Part shown: in pieces, positions 34,428 through 41,752 of the stretch | Layout of the letters: the number at the start of each line of letters is the position of its first letter | How positions within the stretch are numbered: the stretch's first letter is position 1 | NCBI RefSeq assembly: GCF_022429645.1 | Contig: NZ_CP092480.1 | Location: forward strand, 3,330,501-3,394,500 | Direction: 5' to 3' | Source of the DNA: Lutibacter sp. A80 | Lineage (GTDB): Bacteria > Bacteroidota > Bacteroidia > Flavobacteriales > Flavobacteriaceae | DNA: 64,000 nucleotides | Translations under genes and position numbers: made by a program | The notes under the pieces: model-generated | Databases searched by the model: none | What the model was told of the DNA's origin: nothing | Seen by the model: only the letters and a program-made list of their open reading frames with translations

Positions 34428-36342
34428 TAATTTATTCCTAAACAGACTCCGTATTTATACTGAAAATGGAGAAATCGCTTATGATGAAAAATTTCATAAA
34501 GGCGTAAATATAATTCGTGGTGATAATAGTAGTGGTAAATCAACTATTACACATTTTATTTTTTTCGTATTGGGTGGAGCTTTCAATGATTTTGTACCAG
34601 AAGCAAGGTTATGCTCACAAGCTATTGCAGAAGTTGAAATGAATGGTGCTACATTTACTATTAAACGAGATATTATAAAAGACGAAAAAAGTAATATAAG
34701 CACACAATCACCTTTATACTTTTTTTGGGGTAATATGGATGAAAGTTTTAATCCACCTGTAGATAAAAGTTGGCAAAAATTTGGTTACAAGACTACTGAA
34801 AATAGAAAAAGTTTTTCAAATATAATGTTTGACAATCTTGATTTACCAATTGTTAAAGGAGATAACAATATTACATTTCACCAAATATTAAGACTTTTAT
34901 ATATTGATCAAGAATCACCAACTAGTTCATTATTTTTATATGAACATTTTGACAGTCAATTGACAAGAGAGACTGTATCTGACTTATTATTAGGTGTATA
35001 TAATGAAGAACTTTATGAGAATAAAAAACGTCTGATATCTGCTGAAAAAGAGTTTGAAAGTATTAAAAGTGAAATAAAAGCAACTTCACATTTTTTTTCT
35101 GACCCTCTAGCGCTTAATCCAATACATATTAACGAAGCGATAGAAAATAGAGAGATTGCAATATCTGAAATCCAACAAGAAATTGTATCTATAAGAAATA
35201 AGGATAAGGAAGTTAATTATGAAAAAGATTCAGAACTTTCTTTTCAAAAACTAAATCAAGATGCAATTTTACAACGTAAAATTGTTGCTGATATAGAAAA
35301 TCAAATTACTTATTTGAACAATGAAATTGAAGACTCTGCCTTTTTTATAGAAACACTTGATAAAAAAATAATAGCGTTAAAGAATTCTATTCATACGAGA
35401 GAATTTTTAGGGAATCTTCCTCTAGAATACTGTCCAGAGTGCTTATCAAAAATAAAAACAAATACAGAAAGTTCAAATTGTAAACTATGCAAAGAACCAA
35501 TAGATGAATCTTTTGGAGTAGTTCAAGCAAGAAGAATGGAACTTGAAATTGGTTTCCAGATTAATGAATCAAAAAAAATACTTGAAATTAATAAGAGAAA
35601 TTTATTAGAATTAGAATCTAAACATTCAAGTGAAATAGGAAAACTTCACGATATTCAAAAACAAGTTAATTCCGCATTAGAAGACGTTAAGTCATTTAAT
35701 GAAGAAGCAATAGACAACTTAAACAATAAAAAAGGTTTTATAGAAGGGGAAATTCTTCAATTTAGAACAATGTTAGAAAATGCAGAATTATATGACAGAT
35801 TACTCCAAAAGAAGAATCAATTAGGAAAAGAAGTAAGTTATCTAAAATCGTATATTTTCAAAACAGAGAAAGCCCAAACATTATTAAAACAAACAATAAA
35901 CGAAAAAATTAAGGAAGAAGGAATTTACTTACTTAACAATGATTTAGAGAGGCAAGATGAATTTAAAAACGCAAATGATTTCTTTATAGATTATTCAAAT
36001 AACATTGCATTTTTAACCAGTAAGTTTTCAAAATATTCAGCAAGTTCAAATTTCTATTTAAAAGTTGCGGCAAGATTTTCGATCTTTTTAGCTTCATTAC
36101 ATATAGATGAGATGAGGTATCCAAGATTTATTTTTGCAGATAATATGGAAGACAAAGGTATTGAAATGATAAGAGCTCAAAATCTACAAGATTTATTAAT
36201 TAAACGAGTTAATGATTTTGATGGAGATAATTATCAAATGATTTATACGACTTCATACATAACTGAAGAACTTAACAAAAGCATACTAGTTGTGGGAGAT
36301 TATTACACAAAAGAAAATCCAAGTCTAAAAAACATTAAGTAA
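34417..36342 (+). CDS. SMC/Rad50-like ABC ATPase of the ABC-3C-like module
   Basis: A 641-residue ATPase. Walker A is GDNSSGKST (35-43) and a Q-loop-like YIDQESP lies at 162-168. Two coiled-coil arms (about 200-330 and 365-520) flank a zinc-hook or ribbon with CPEC (339-342) and CKLC (355-358). The C-terminal lobe has YPRFIFADNMEDKGIE as Walker B and downstream region. A clear LSGGQ signature is not visible, which is common in this class. It should act as the nucleic-acid or phage-state sensor of the module. An alternative ATG at 34420 removes one residue. Confidence 0.8.
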   Translation: MMRNNLFLNRLRIYTENGEIAYDEKFHKGVNIIRGDNSSGKSTITHFIFFVLGGAFNDFVPEARLCSQAIAEVEMNGATFTIKRDIIKDEKSNISTQSPLYFFWGNMDESFNPPVDKSWQKFGYKTTENRKSFSNIMFDNLDLPIVKGDNNITFHQILRLLYIDQESPTSSLFLYEHFDSQLTRETVSDLLLGVYNEELYENKKRLISAEKEFESIKSEIKATSHFFSDPLALNPIHINEAIENREIAISEIQQEIVSIRNKDKEVNYEKDSELSFQKLNQDAILQRKIVADIENQITYLNNEIEDSAFFIETLDKKIIALKNSIHTREFLGNLPLEYCPECLSKIKTNTESSNCKLCKEPIDESFGVVQARRMELEIGFQINESKKILEINKRNLLELESKHSSEIGKLHDIQKQVNSALEDVKSFNEEAIDNLNNKKGFIEGEILQFRTMLENAELYDRLLQKKNQLGKEVSYLKSYIFKTEKAQTLLKQTINEKIKEEGIYLLNNDLERQDEFKNANDFFIDYSNNIAFLTSKFSKYSASSNFYLKVAARFSIFLASLHIDEMRYPRFIFADNMEDKGIEMIRAQNLQDLLIKRVNDFDGDNYQMIYTTSYITEELNKSILVVGDYYTKENPSLKNIK

Positions 36343-36344
36343 AA

Positions 36345-36370
36345 GAACTGCACGCAACAATGCATATAAA
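36345..36370 (-). repeat. Right flanking inverted repeat of the ABC-3C-like module
   Basis: It starts 2 bp after the ATPase stop and contains TGCACGCAA (36349-36357), the inverted partner of TTGTGTGCA at 32771-32779. 18 of 26 positions match in inverted orientation. Confidence 0.45.
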
Positions 36371-36404
36371 AAAAGCCTGGCTAAAAATTTAGCTAGGCTT
36401 TTTT
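36369..36404. terminator. Bidirectional terminator between the ABC-3C-like operon and the end cassette
   Basis: AAAAAAGCCTGGCTAAA (36369-36385) pairs with TTTAGCTAGGCTTTTTT (36388-36404), one G-T wobble. A and T runs on both sides let it stop transcription in both directions. It overlaps the last codons of the convergent small gene. Confidence 0.88.
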
Positions 36405-36573
36405 ATTTATTAGAAAATAGTCGTTTCAAAAAATAAGAAACAAAAAAACTAACCACTGCACCAATAGCAGCCATAACAATAGTAAAAATCACATCGTTTA
36501 AGCTAATATTTAATACAGTGGAAAGTAAAGTCCCACCAATAACCCCAGACTTTATTTGTATATCATTAGTCAT
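36403..36573 (-). CDS. Small membrane protein (56 residues), holin-like size
   Basis: Read from the ATG at 36573: MTNDIQIKSGVIGGTLLS, then LNDVIFTIVMAAIGAVVSFF and VSYFLKRLFSNK. One strong membrane helix (about 26-46), with a short polar N terminus and a basic end. It follows the 77-residue gene by 7 bp on the same strand. Size and layout resemble small holins or phage-type membrane proteins; no family recognised. Its position in a four-gene run makes it likely real. Confidence 0.6.
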   Translation of the reverse strand: MTNDIQIKSGVIGGTLLSTVLNISLNDVIFTIVMAAIGAVVSFFVSYFLKRLFSNK

Positions 36574-36578
36574 AGAAA

Positions 36579-36812
36579 TTATTCAATAATTTCTTCCTGT
36601 TTTTTCTTTTGGTCAGAAACTACAGCTTGACTTACAGCCGTAGCTACCGTTCCGGCAACAGTTAAATAAGTTGCAACTGTAATTACAGCTGCAGGTAATG
36701 AAATTGGAGCAGCAATAATTACACCACCTGCAGTGGCCAATGCAATTCCAATGTTTCTCAATTTTCTAAAAAAAGGTGGAGTCGGTTTTTTATAACGTTC
36801 TTTAAGTTTCAT
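36579..36812 (-). CDS. Small hydrophobic protein (77 residues) of the end cassette
   Basis: A basic N terminus (MKLKERYKKPTPPFFRKLRN), then two Ala/Val/Thr-rich hydrophobic stretches (about 21-40 and 42-62) and a charged end (QKKKQEEIIE). It resembles a conserved small protein I have seen next to DUF5675 genes in Bacteroidota; function unknown. It lies 10 bp downstream of the DUF5675 gene. Confidence 0.65.
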   Translation of the reverse strand: MKLKERYKKPTPPFFRKLRNIGIALATAGGVIIAAPISLPAAVITVATYLTVAGTVATAVSQAVVSDQKKKQEEIIE

Positions 36813-36822
36813 AATTAATTGT

Positions 36823-37218
36823 TTAAGATTTTATAGTTAAGGTTACTTTTTCTTTTCGTTCAAATGCTTGGTAGCATAATGAAACTATCTTTTGAAATAA
36901 TGGTTTTGAAGTAGTTCCTTTTCCAATTCCAGATAAATAAGTTACAGGAGAAATGCATCCTTGTAATTCTTTTAAAGCGTCATTAGCAGGATGAATCAAT
37001 ATCAAACTTCTACCTTTAACATTCTCAAGCACCAAATGATGTTTGAACTTTTCAGAAAAACGAGGTTTCAAATTGTAAACACCTTCAGGAATACAAGAAA
37101 TTATTCTCTTGTTTTCTTTCCAGGGCAATTCAATAGTAAAACCTAGAAATTTAGAATTAAAGAAAAGGACACTATTCGTGCCCTTTTCAAAATAGGTTCT
37201 ATGCAAAACCAATTCCAT
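36823..37218 (-). CDS. DUF5675-family protein
   Basis: A 131-residue protein: GFTIELPWKENKRIISCIPE, then GVYNLKPRFSEKFKHHLVLE, ILIHPANDALKELQGCISPV. This is the DUF5675 pattern, with a histidine (IHPAN) and a cysteine (GCISP) spaced as in L,D-transpeptidase-like folds, though that link is inference. Members occur in phage and phage-like clusters, where a cell-wall role is suspected. The stop of the 251-residue gene overlaps its start by 1 bp. Confidence 0.75.
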   Translation of the reverse strand: MELVLHRTYFEKGTNSVLFFNSKFLGFTIELPWKENKRIISCIPEGVYNLKPRFSEKFKHHLVLENVKGRSLILIHPANDALKELQGCISPVTYLSGIGKGTTSKPLFQKIVSLCYQAFERKEKVTLTIKS

Positions 37219-37973
37219 TATACAGTATCAATTTTTACAACTGATAAAGCATTGTAAGTTCCGTTTTTCAACGAATACATTTGTCCATTTACCTCTTGGT
37301 AAAATTCTATTCCCAATACAATAAATACTGGGTGAGTAGAATTTGCAGGTGCAGTTACTGTTAATCCAATTGCAGTTGTGTTTGCACTGTCATAAGGTAA
37401 AATAGCAGTTTCATCATTTTCAAAAGATGAAACTTCATTTTCAAAATCTAATTCAGCAGCTCCAGTTACTACTTTAAAATGTGTCGTTCCAGATGGTGCA
37501 GCAATTCTAATAGCAGGAGCAAAAGCAGCCAAGTCAACAGAGATATCTCCACTAACTCTATCGTAAGAAGTTGAGAAAGGAGCAAACAGTGTTGAGCCAA
37601 GTTTACCATTCAAATTGAATTCAAATCCTTCCAAAGGACTCATAACCCCATCTTGAATAGTTCTCAATCCACGAGCGTTAGTCGTGTCTGTTTTAACTAC
37701 TTTTAATAAGTCAGTAGTTAATCTACTAACTACTCTTTTGTCTTTTGCATTCTGCAAAAGAATACGAATTGCATTTCGAAGAACTTTACCTCCTTTACCA
37801 GCTCTTCCAAATTCAGAACCATTTTCACGCGTTCTTTGAAAAGCAGGATCATTAGCAATTCTAGATTTGTCTACACCGCCTTTTTCACGAGCCAAATGCC
37901 CATCACTTGTTTTATAAAAGGAAATACCACCAATGGTTCCTTTTAATTTAATAATACCGGTTTGTTTAGCCAT
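37218..37973 (-). CDS. Conserved 251-residue protein of unknown function, possibly structural
   Basis: No known domain. The N-terminal third is basic and glycine-rich (KGTIGGISFYKTSDGHLARE, then RIANDPAFQRTRENGSEFGR); the rest looks beta-rich (FKVVTGAAELDFENEVSSFE, NSTHPVFIVLGIEFYQEVN) and has no signal peptide or membrane helix. I recall close relatives widely in Bacteroidota next to DUF5675 and small membrane proteins. A virion- or particle-like structural role is a guess from composition and neighbours. Confidence 0.6.
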   Translation of the reverse strand: MAKQTGIIKLKGTIGGISFYKTSDGHLAREKGGVDKSRIANDPAFQRTRENGSEFGRAGKGGKVLRNAIRILLQNAKDKRVVSRLTTDLLKVVKTDTTNARGLRTIQDGVMSPLEGFEFNLNGKLGSTLFAPFSTSYDRVSGDISVDLAAFAPAIRIAAPSGTTHFKVVTGAAELDFENEVSSFENDETAILPYDSANTTAIGLTVTAPANSTHPVFIVLGIEFYQEVNGQMYSLKNGTYNALSVVKIDTV

Positions 37974-38080
37974 AATTGTATAAATTTTAAATTCTCAACA
38001 AATGAAGCTATCTTTATAAAAGAATTAAAAAACCTAAACCCATTCATTCCGTAAACGTCCTTTTTAATACAATTAAGGGT

Positions 38081-38121
38081 GTATAGACAAAGTATAGATT
38101 CTAGTAGGATAAAGTATAGAT
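38081..38121 (+). promoter_or_regulatory. Phased GTATAGA repeats in a divergent promoter
   Basis: GTATAGA occurs at 38081-38087, 38092-38098 and 38113-38119, i.e. at spacings of 11 and 21 bp on one face of the helix. The longer unit AAAGTATAGAT is repeated exactly at 38089 and 38111. It lies between the minus-strand cassette and the small plus-strand gene at 38133, a natural operator position. Confidence 0.5.
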
Positions 38122-38132
38122 AGAGTATTAAA

Positions 38133-38336
38133 ATGAAGATAGTAAGAGCTTGTATTTACCCAAAAGACATTCAATGCATCACAGGAAGAAGTGAACGCTA
38201 TGGAAGAAAGTTGCTCAATGCAATTAAATTACATTTCGGGAAACAAAAACATCAGTTCATTACTTCAGAAGAATTTGCAGAATATAGTGGTATTAAATTG
38301 GAAATAGTGAATGAATATTTACGAAAAGTTTCATAG
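38133..38336 (+). CDS. Small putative DNA-binding protein (67 residues)
   Basis: KIVRACIYPKDIQCITGRSE, then RYGRKLLNAIKLHFGKQKHQ and FITSEEFAEYSGIKLEIVNE. Helical throughout, with a pattern suggesting a helix-turn-helix followed by a second helix pair. I recall similar small proteins beside the DUF5675 cassette in Bacteroidota. It is transcribed divergently from the 251-residue gene across phased repeats, so it may regulate the cassette. Function not established. Confidence 0.6.
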   Translation: MKIVRACIYPKDIQCITGRSERYGRKLLNAIKLHFGKQKHQFITSEEFAEYSGIKLEIVNEYLRKVS

Positions 38337-38428
38337 TATTTGTTGAAGTTTAAACTTATTTAATGTATTGAAAATCGTATATTTGTAATAAGATTGAAAG
38401 TTAAAATTAACCAATGGATATCAATGGT

Positions 38429-38452
38429 TAGGTCAACAAATCGGTCAACAAA
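38429..38452 (+). repeat. Right-end arm-type repeat
   Basis: An exact 24-bp copy of 8819-8842: two GGTCAACAAA units 12 bp apart joined by TC. It lies 53 bp inside the right attachment core. Confidence 0.85.
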
Positions 38453-38505
38453 AATTTAATGGAGTAGAGAAGTCCTTATAAATAAAGAGAAATCTCCAAA
38501 GGTTT

Positions 38506-38524
38506 GAATCCCTTCCTCTCTGCT
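38506..38524 (+). repeat. Right attachment core (attR)
   Basis: GAATCCCTTCCTCTCTGCT is identical to the tRNA-Ser 3' end at 8702-8720. The sequence before it (AAATCTCCAAAGGTTT) does not form a tRNA, so this is a boundary copy and not a second gene. Confidence 0.88.
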
Positions 38525-38525
38525 G

Positions 38526-38566
38526 AAAAAAGTCCTTATAACGCTAAGTTGTAAGGGCTTTTTTTT
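38526..38566 (+). terminator. Probable original tRNA-Ser terminator
   Basis: AAGTCCTTA (38530-38538) pairs with TAAGGGCTT (38552-38560), one wobble, then eight T residues. It lies directly after the attR core, where the tRNA gene would have ended before integration. Confidence 0.75.
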
Positions 38567-38624
38567 ATTGTATATTATTATATATGAGAGAGAATACACT
38601 TGCTAATTTTTATTATATATAGGA

Positions 38625-38661
38625 AGAAAGTTTCCTTTAAATAGTAAACTTTCTTTTTTTT
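38625..38661 (+). terminator. Second terminator-like hairpin at the island border
   Basis: AGAAAGTTT (38625-38633) pairs perfectly with AAACTTTCT (38646-38654), followed by T residues. No gene upstream explains it, unless a small RNA is made from 38570-38650. Confidence 0.6.
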
Positions 38662-38832
38662 AACTCATAAAGACCTATTTATACCCTAATTTGAATTAAT
38701 TACCTCCAAAATGTATTTGAGAGTATTTTTAATTTTGTTAAAAGGTTACTGCAAAGTTTGCATTATGTAGTAATTTTTTAATTTAAGGATTAATTAATAT
38801 TAAAATATAATTTAAAAATTAAGAGGTAAAAT

Positions 38833-39834
38833 ATGAAAATTATTAAAAATAGGTACATTAATTTAATTGTTGTAATTGGAGCATTTTTGACTATTGGTTG
38901 TATGAAAATAGATAAAAATACTGAAATTAAAACGAACGCTAATAGTAAGGTAAATCCATACAAACCAGATAATTCGCAACCAGAAAAAGTGATAAATGGA
39001 TATAGTTTAGTTTTTAATGATGAATTTAACCACGAAGGCCCAATGAAAGAAGAATATTGGAATGCTGAGGTTGGGTTTAAAAGAAATAATGAACACCAAT
39101 GGTATCAATCTGAAAATGGAATTTGTACGGGTGGACGCCTTGTAATAACAGCAAAAAAAGAACAAGTTGTAAATCCTGATTATGAAGAAGGAAGTTCTAA
39201 TTGGAAAAAAAATAGACCGTATGCCCAATATACTTCGGCAAGTTTTATTACAAAAAAAGAGCATCATCAAAAGTACGATTCTATTATGATGATTATGAGA
39301 GCCAAGTTGCCGTTAAAAACAGGGGGAGATGAAGATTATGGAGTATGGCCTGCATTTTGGACAACAGGCGCTGGACCTTGGCCACACGGCGGAGAAATAG
39401 ATATTATGGAATACTACACCGGACATATGATGGCAAATTTTGCAACTAAAGGGAAAAGAGGTGTTAATTGGAAAGGCAATAGACAAGATAAAGCCCTAAA
39501 TTCTGATATTAAAAATATACTTAATGCTAAAGCCATAGGTTTTGAAGCTGATAAGGATTGGTTAAATAAATACCATGTATGGAAGCTTATTGGAAACGGA
39601 AAATGGTTAACAATATATTTAGATGATGTTTTTATGTCTAGAATAGAATTAGATATTAAAAATGGAGATACTTCAAAATTAGAATATCCTTTTAAGGGAA
39701 ATACCTGTAATTATTGGATAAATCTTGCTGTTGGTGGAAAACCACATCCAGATTTAGAAAAGTTTGAAAAAACCGAATTTCCTCGCCAATATGAGATAGA
39801 TTATGCCCGTATTTATGTTATGGATAGTAAATAA
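38833..39834 (+). CDS. GH16-family glycoside hydrolase, lipoprotein
   Basis: A 333-residue lipoprotein (lipobox ending at Cys23) with a GH16 laminarinase/agarase-type domain. The catalytic signature GGEIDIMEYY gives E188 as nucleophile, D190 as helper and E193 as acid/base. GVWPAFWTTG before it and a beta-jelly-roll end (EIDYARIYV) fit. Substrates in this family include laminarin, agar, porphyran and carrageenan; the specificity here cannot be read. It probably sits on the cell surface and cleaves an algal polysaccharide. Confidence 0.88.
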   Translation: MKIIKNRYINLIVVIGAFLTIGCMKIDKNTEIKTNANSKVNPYKPDNSQPEKVINGYSLVFNDEFNHEGPMKEEYWNAEVGFKRNNEHQWYQSENGICTGGRLVITAKKEQVVNPDYEEGSSNWKKNRPYAQYTSASFITKKEHHQKYDSIMMIMRAKLPLKTGGDEDYGVWPAFWTTGAGPWPHGGEIDIMEYYTGHMMANFATKGKRGVNWKGNRQDKALNSDIKNILNAKAIGFEADKDWLNKYHVWKLIGNGKWLTIYLDDVFMSRIELDIKNGDTSKLEYPFKGNTCNYWINLAVGGKPHPDLEKFEKTEFPRQYEIDYARIYVMDSK

Positions 39835-40177
39835 ATTTCAACGTATTTTAGGCTTAAAAGTTTCAGAAAACATAAAGGAATATACCAAAGTTCCAGAATT
39901 GTTAAAGCCTATTGTTTTATTACACGTAGATCAAAATACTTCAAAAGGTATAGAAAAGCAAATATTAGGAGGTTGTATGGTTGAGCGTCCAGGATGGATA
40001 AGAATGTCTATTCATCCAACAATAACAACTCAAGAAGTTTTATATGTTTGCGAAAGCATTAAACAAGTAGCCGAAAATTATAAAGAATGGGGAGCAGATT
40101 ACGAATATAATGCAGCTAAAAATAATAAAGCTAAACCTATTGAAGCACTTTTAGTGCATAGTTGGTTTGGTAATTAG
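39835..40177 (+). pseudogene. 3' remnant of a class V aminotransferase-family gene
   Basis: The frame running into 40177 encodes only the C-terminal ~110 residues of a PLP-dependent class V aminotransferase-fold protein: FQRILGLKVSENIKEYTKVP, then KQILGGCMVERPGWIRMSIH, TTQEVLYVCESIKQVAENYK and EWGADYEYNA. The PLP lysine and the whole N-terminal two thirds are missing. Recognisable homology begins almost exactly at the GH16 stop codon, so a deletion or insertion joined the two. In-frame ATGs at 39803 and nearby lie inside the GH16 gene. Confidence 0.7.
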
Positions 40178-40233
40178 TAGTTTTAGAATGAAAAAACTAA
40201 AACAGTTTTAGATTACAGATATTATTCAATTTT

Positions 40234-40273
40234 AAAAAAAAGCACAATTATAATTTTATAATTGTGCTTTTTT
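40234..40273. terminator. Bidirectional terminator
   Basis: GCACAATTATAA (40242-40253) and TTATAATTGTGC (40256-40267) form a perfect 12-bp stem, with A and T runs on the outside. It separates the converging aminotransferase remnant and sulfatase gene. Confidence 0.9.
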
Positions 40274-40306
40274 ATATTGAGTAATTATTTACTAAATTTT
40301 ATTAAA

Positions 40307-41743
40307 TTAAGGTATATCCCAATTTCCTATTTTAACTCTTTCAATTACAATAGAAGGATCTTTTGAAGGAGATTTATATTTAGGTTCTTTATTTTGCATA
40401 AGCATTTTATGAATGTGGTAAGTAGCATCCATCCAATTATTTTCTTCATCCCATAAAGGATCTGAAACTATAGTTTCCCAGTTTTGGTAAGCGTTTTGAA
40501 GTTCGTTAAATTTCTCTACTTGAGTTTTAGAAAGATCAACCGTTTCTCCAAGATCAGTATCTAAATTATACATAACAGTACCATAATTATCTAAATGAAC
40601 GGTTTTGTAATCTCCAATTCTAGCTGCTGATTCTTCTAATTTTCTCCAAAAAAGTTGCTTATGAGGTTCACCTTCTTTTTCTCCTTTTAAGTATGGTATC
40701 ACATTTACACCATCAAGAATTAAGTTTTCTGGTTTTGAAATGTTAGCAACTTCAATTGAGGTTGCAAATATATCTAAAGAAGAAGTAAGTCCGTTATAAG
40801 TGGCACCACCTTTAATTTCATTTGGATAACTCACTATAAATGGAACTCGATGTCCTCCTTCAAATTTATTTCCTTTCCATCCTTTTAGAGGTCCTGTAGT
40901 AGATTGATTGTTATGTGCACCGCCATTGTCGCTTAAAAAGTAAATTAAAGTATTATCTCGAATACCTAATTCATCTAATTTAGCGATTAGTTTACCTACG
41001 TTTTGGTCAAGAGACCAGGTCATAGCTGCTAATTCTTTACGTGGGTGATTTTCATATTTTTTAAGGTCTTCTTCTTTAGCTTCCATAGGAGTGTGGACTG
41101 CATTAAAAGCTAAATACATAAAGAAAGGGTCTTTGGCACTTTCTTCTATATATTTTATAGATTGATCACCTAAAACATCGGTTAAATAACCATCAAAAAT
41201 AACACGTTCTCCATTGTGTTGTAGCATATGAGATTTACGAGGATTTTGAACTGGAAAGTAAGATCTACCACCAGCAGAAAATCCATAAAACTCTTCAAAA
41301 CCTCGTTGGTTTGGATGGTCAGTTGTGTCAAAACCTAAATGCCATTTACCTAAGGCGTAAGTTCGGTATCCGTTAGATTTAAATACATCTGCAATAGTAA
41401 CTACATCGTCGCTTAAACCTATTCCACCAGTTCCATTAGCTTCAAAACCAAATCGTTGTTGGTATTTACCAGTCATTATTCCTGCTCTAGAAGGAGCACA
41501 AACGGTAGCGCTTACATGTGCGTCTGTTAAAACAACACCGCTTGTTGCTAGTGCATCTATATTTGGAGTTTCTAAATCTTTAGAACCCATAAATCCAAAA
41601 TCGGCGTAACCTGCATCATCAATTAAGATTACAATTACATTTGGTTTTTTTGGGGCTTCAGTTTCTTTTTGTTTTGTAGTTGAATTACATCCAATACAAA
41701 TAGTGAATAGTGTTGCAAATAATATGCGTATCGAAATTTTCAT
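40307..41743 (-). CDS. S1-family sulfatase, lipoprotein
   Basis: A 478-residue formylglycine-dependent sulfatase. The lipobox ends at Cys19. The metal-site aspartates are in LIDDAGYAD (D42, D43), and VCAPSRAG holds the CxPSR motif, Cys82 being converted to formylglycine. ALGKWHLGF and FLSDNGGAHNN are further family blocks. It removes sulfate esters from a polysaccharide, probably algal and sulfated, and needs an anaerobic or FGE-type maturase encoded elsewhere. The GH43-like gene upstream is 9 bp away on the same strand. Confidence 0.92.
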   Translation of the reverse strand: MKISIRILFATLFTICIGCNSTTKQKETEAPKKPNVIVILIDDAGYADFGFMGSKDLETPNIDALATSGVVLTDAHVSATVCAPSRAGIMTGKYQQRFGFEANGTGGIGLSDDVVTIADVFKSNGYRTYALGKWHLGFDTTDHPNQRGFEEFYGFSAGGRSYFPVQNPRKSHMLQHNGERVIFDGYLTDVLGDQSIKYIEESAKDPFFMYLAFNAVHTPMEAKEEDLKKYENHPRKELAAMTWSLDQNVGKLIAKLDELGIRDNTLIYFLSDNGGAHNNQSTTGPLKGWKGNKFEGGHRVPFIVSYPNEIKGGATYNGLTSSLDIFATSIEVANISKPENLILDGVNVIPYLKGEKEGEPHKQLFWRKLEESAARIGDYKTVHLDNYGTVMYNLDTDLGETVDLSKTQVEKFNELQNAYQNWETIVSDPLWDEENNWMDATYHIHKMLMQNKEPKYKSPSKDPSIVIERVKIGNWDIP

Positions 41744-41752
41744 AGATTATTG

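Larger units (their letters stand above)
8702..38524. mobile_element. tRNA-Ser-integrated genomic island (about 29.8 kb)
   Basis: The boundaries are a 19-bp direct repeat of the tRNA-Ser 3' end (8702-8720 and 38506-38524). Just inside the left copy are a tyrosine integrase, an RteC-like gene and an excisionase-like gene; shared arm-type repeats occur near both ends. Cargo covers metal efflux, an ABC-3C-like conflict module and a DUF5675 cassette. No relaxase, coupling protein or VirB-like gene is visible, so this looks like a non-conjugative or decayed ICE/IME of the IntDOT/RteC type. To the right of 38524 lies a terminator-like hairpin that probably once followed the tRNA gene directly. Confidence 0.85.
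38337..38832. other. Right end of the island and its junction with the host chromosome
   Basis: No gene is visible. The stretch contains the tandem GGTCAACAAA pair (38431-38452), the attR core (38506-38524), the hairpin likely to be the original tRNA-Ser terminator (38526-38566), a second hairpin (38625-38661) and AT-rich sequence before the GH16 gene. Confidence 0.7.

Noticed and set aside
38485..38524. Possible second tRNA-Ser gene at the right end
   Set aside because: Only the 3' end matches; there is no anticodon arm or acceptor 5' strand. It is the attR copy.
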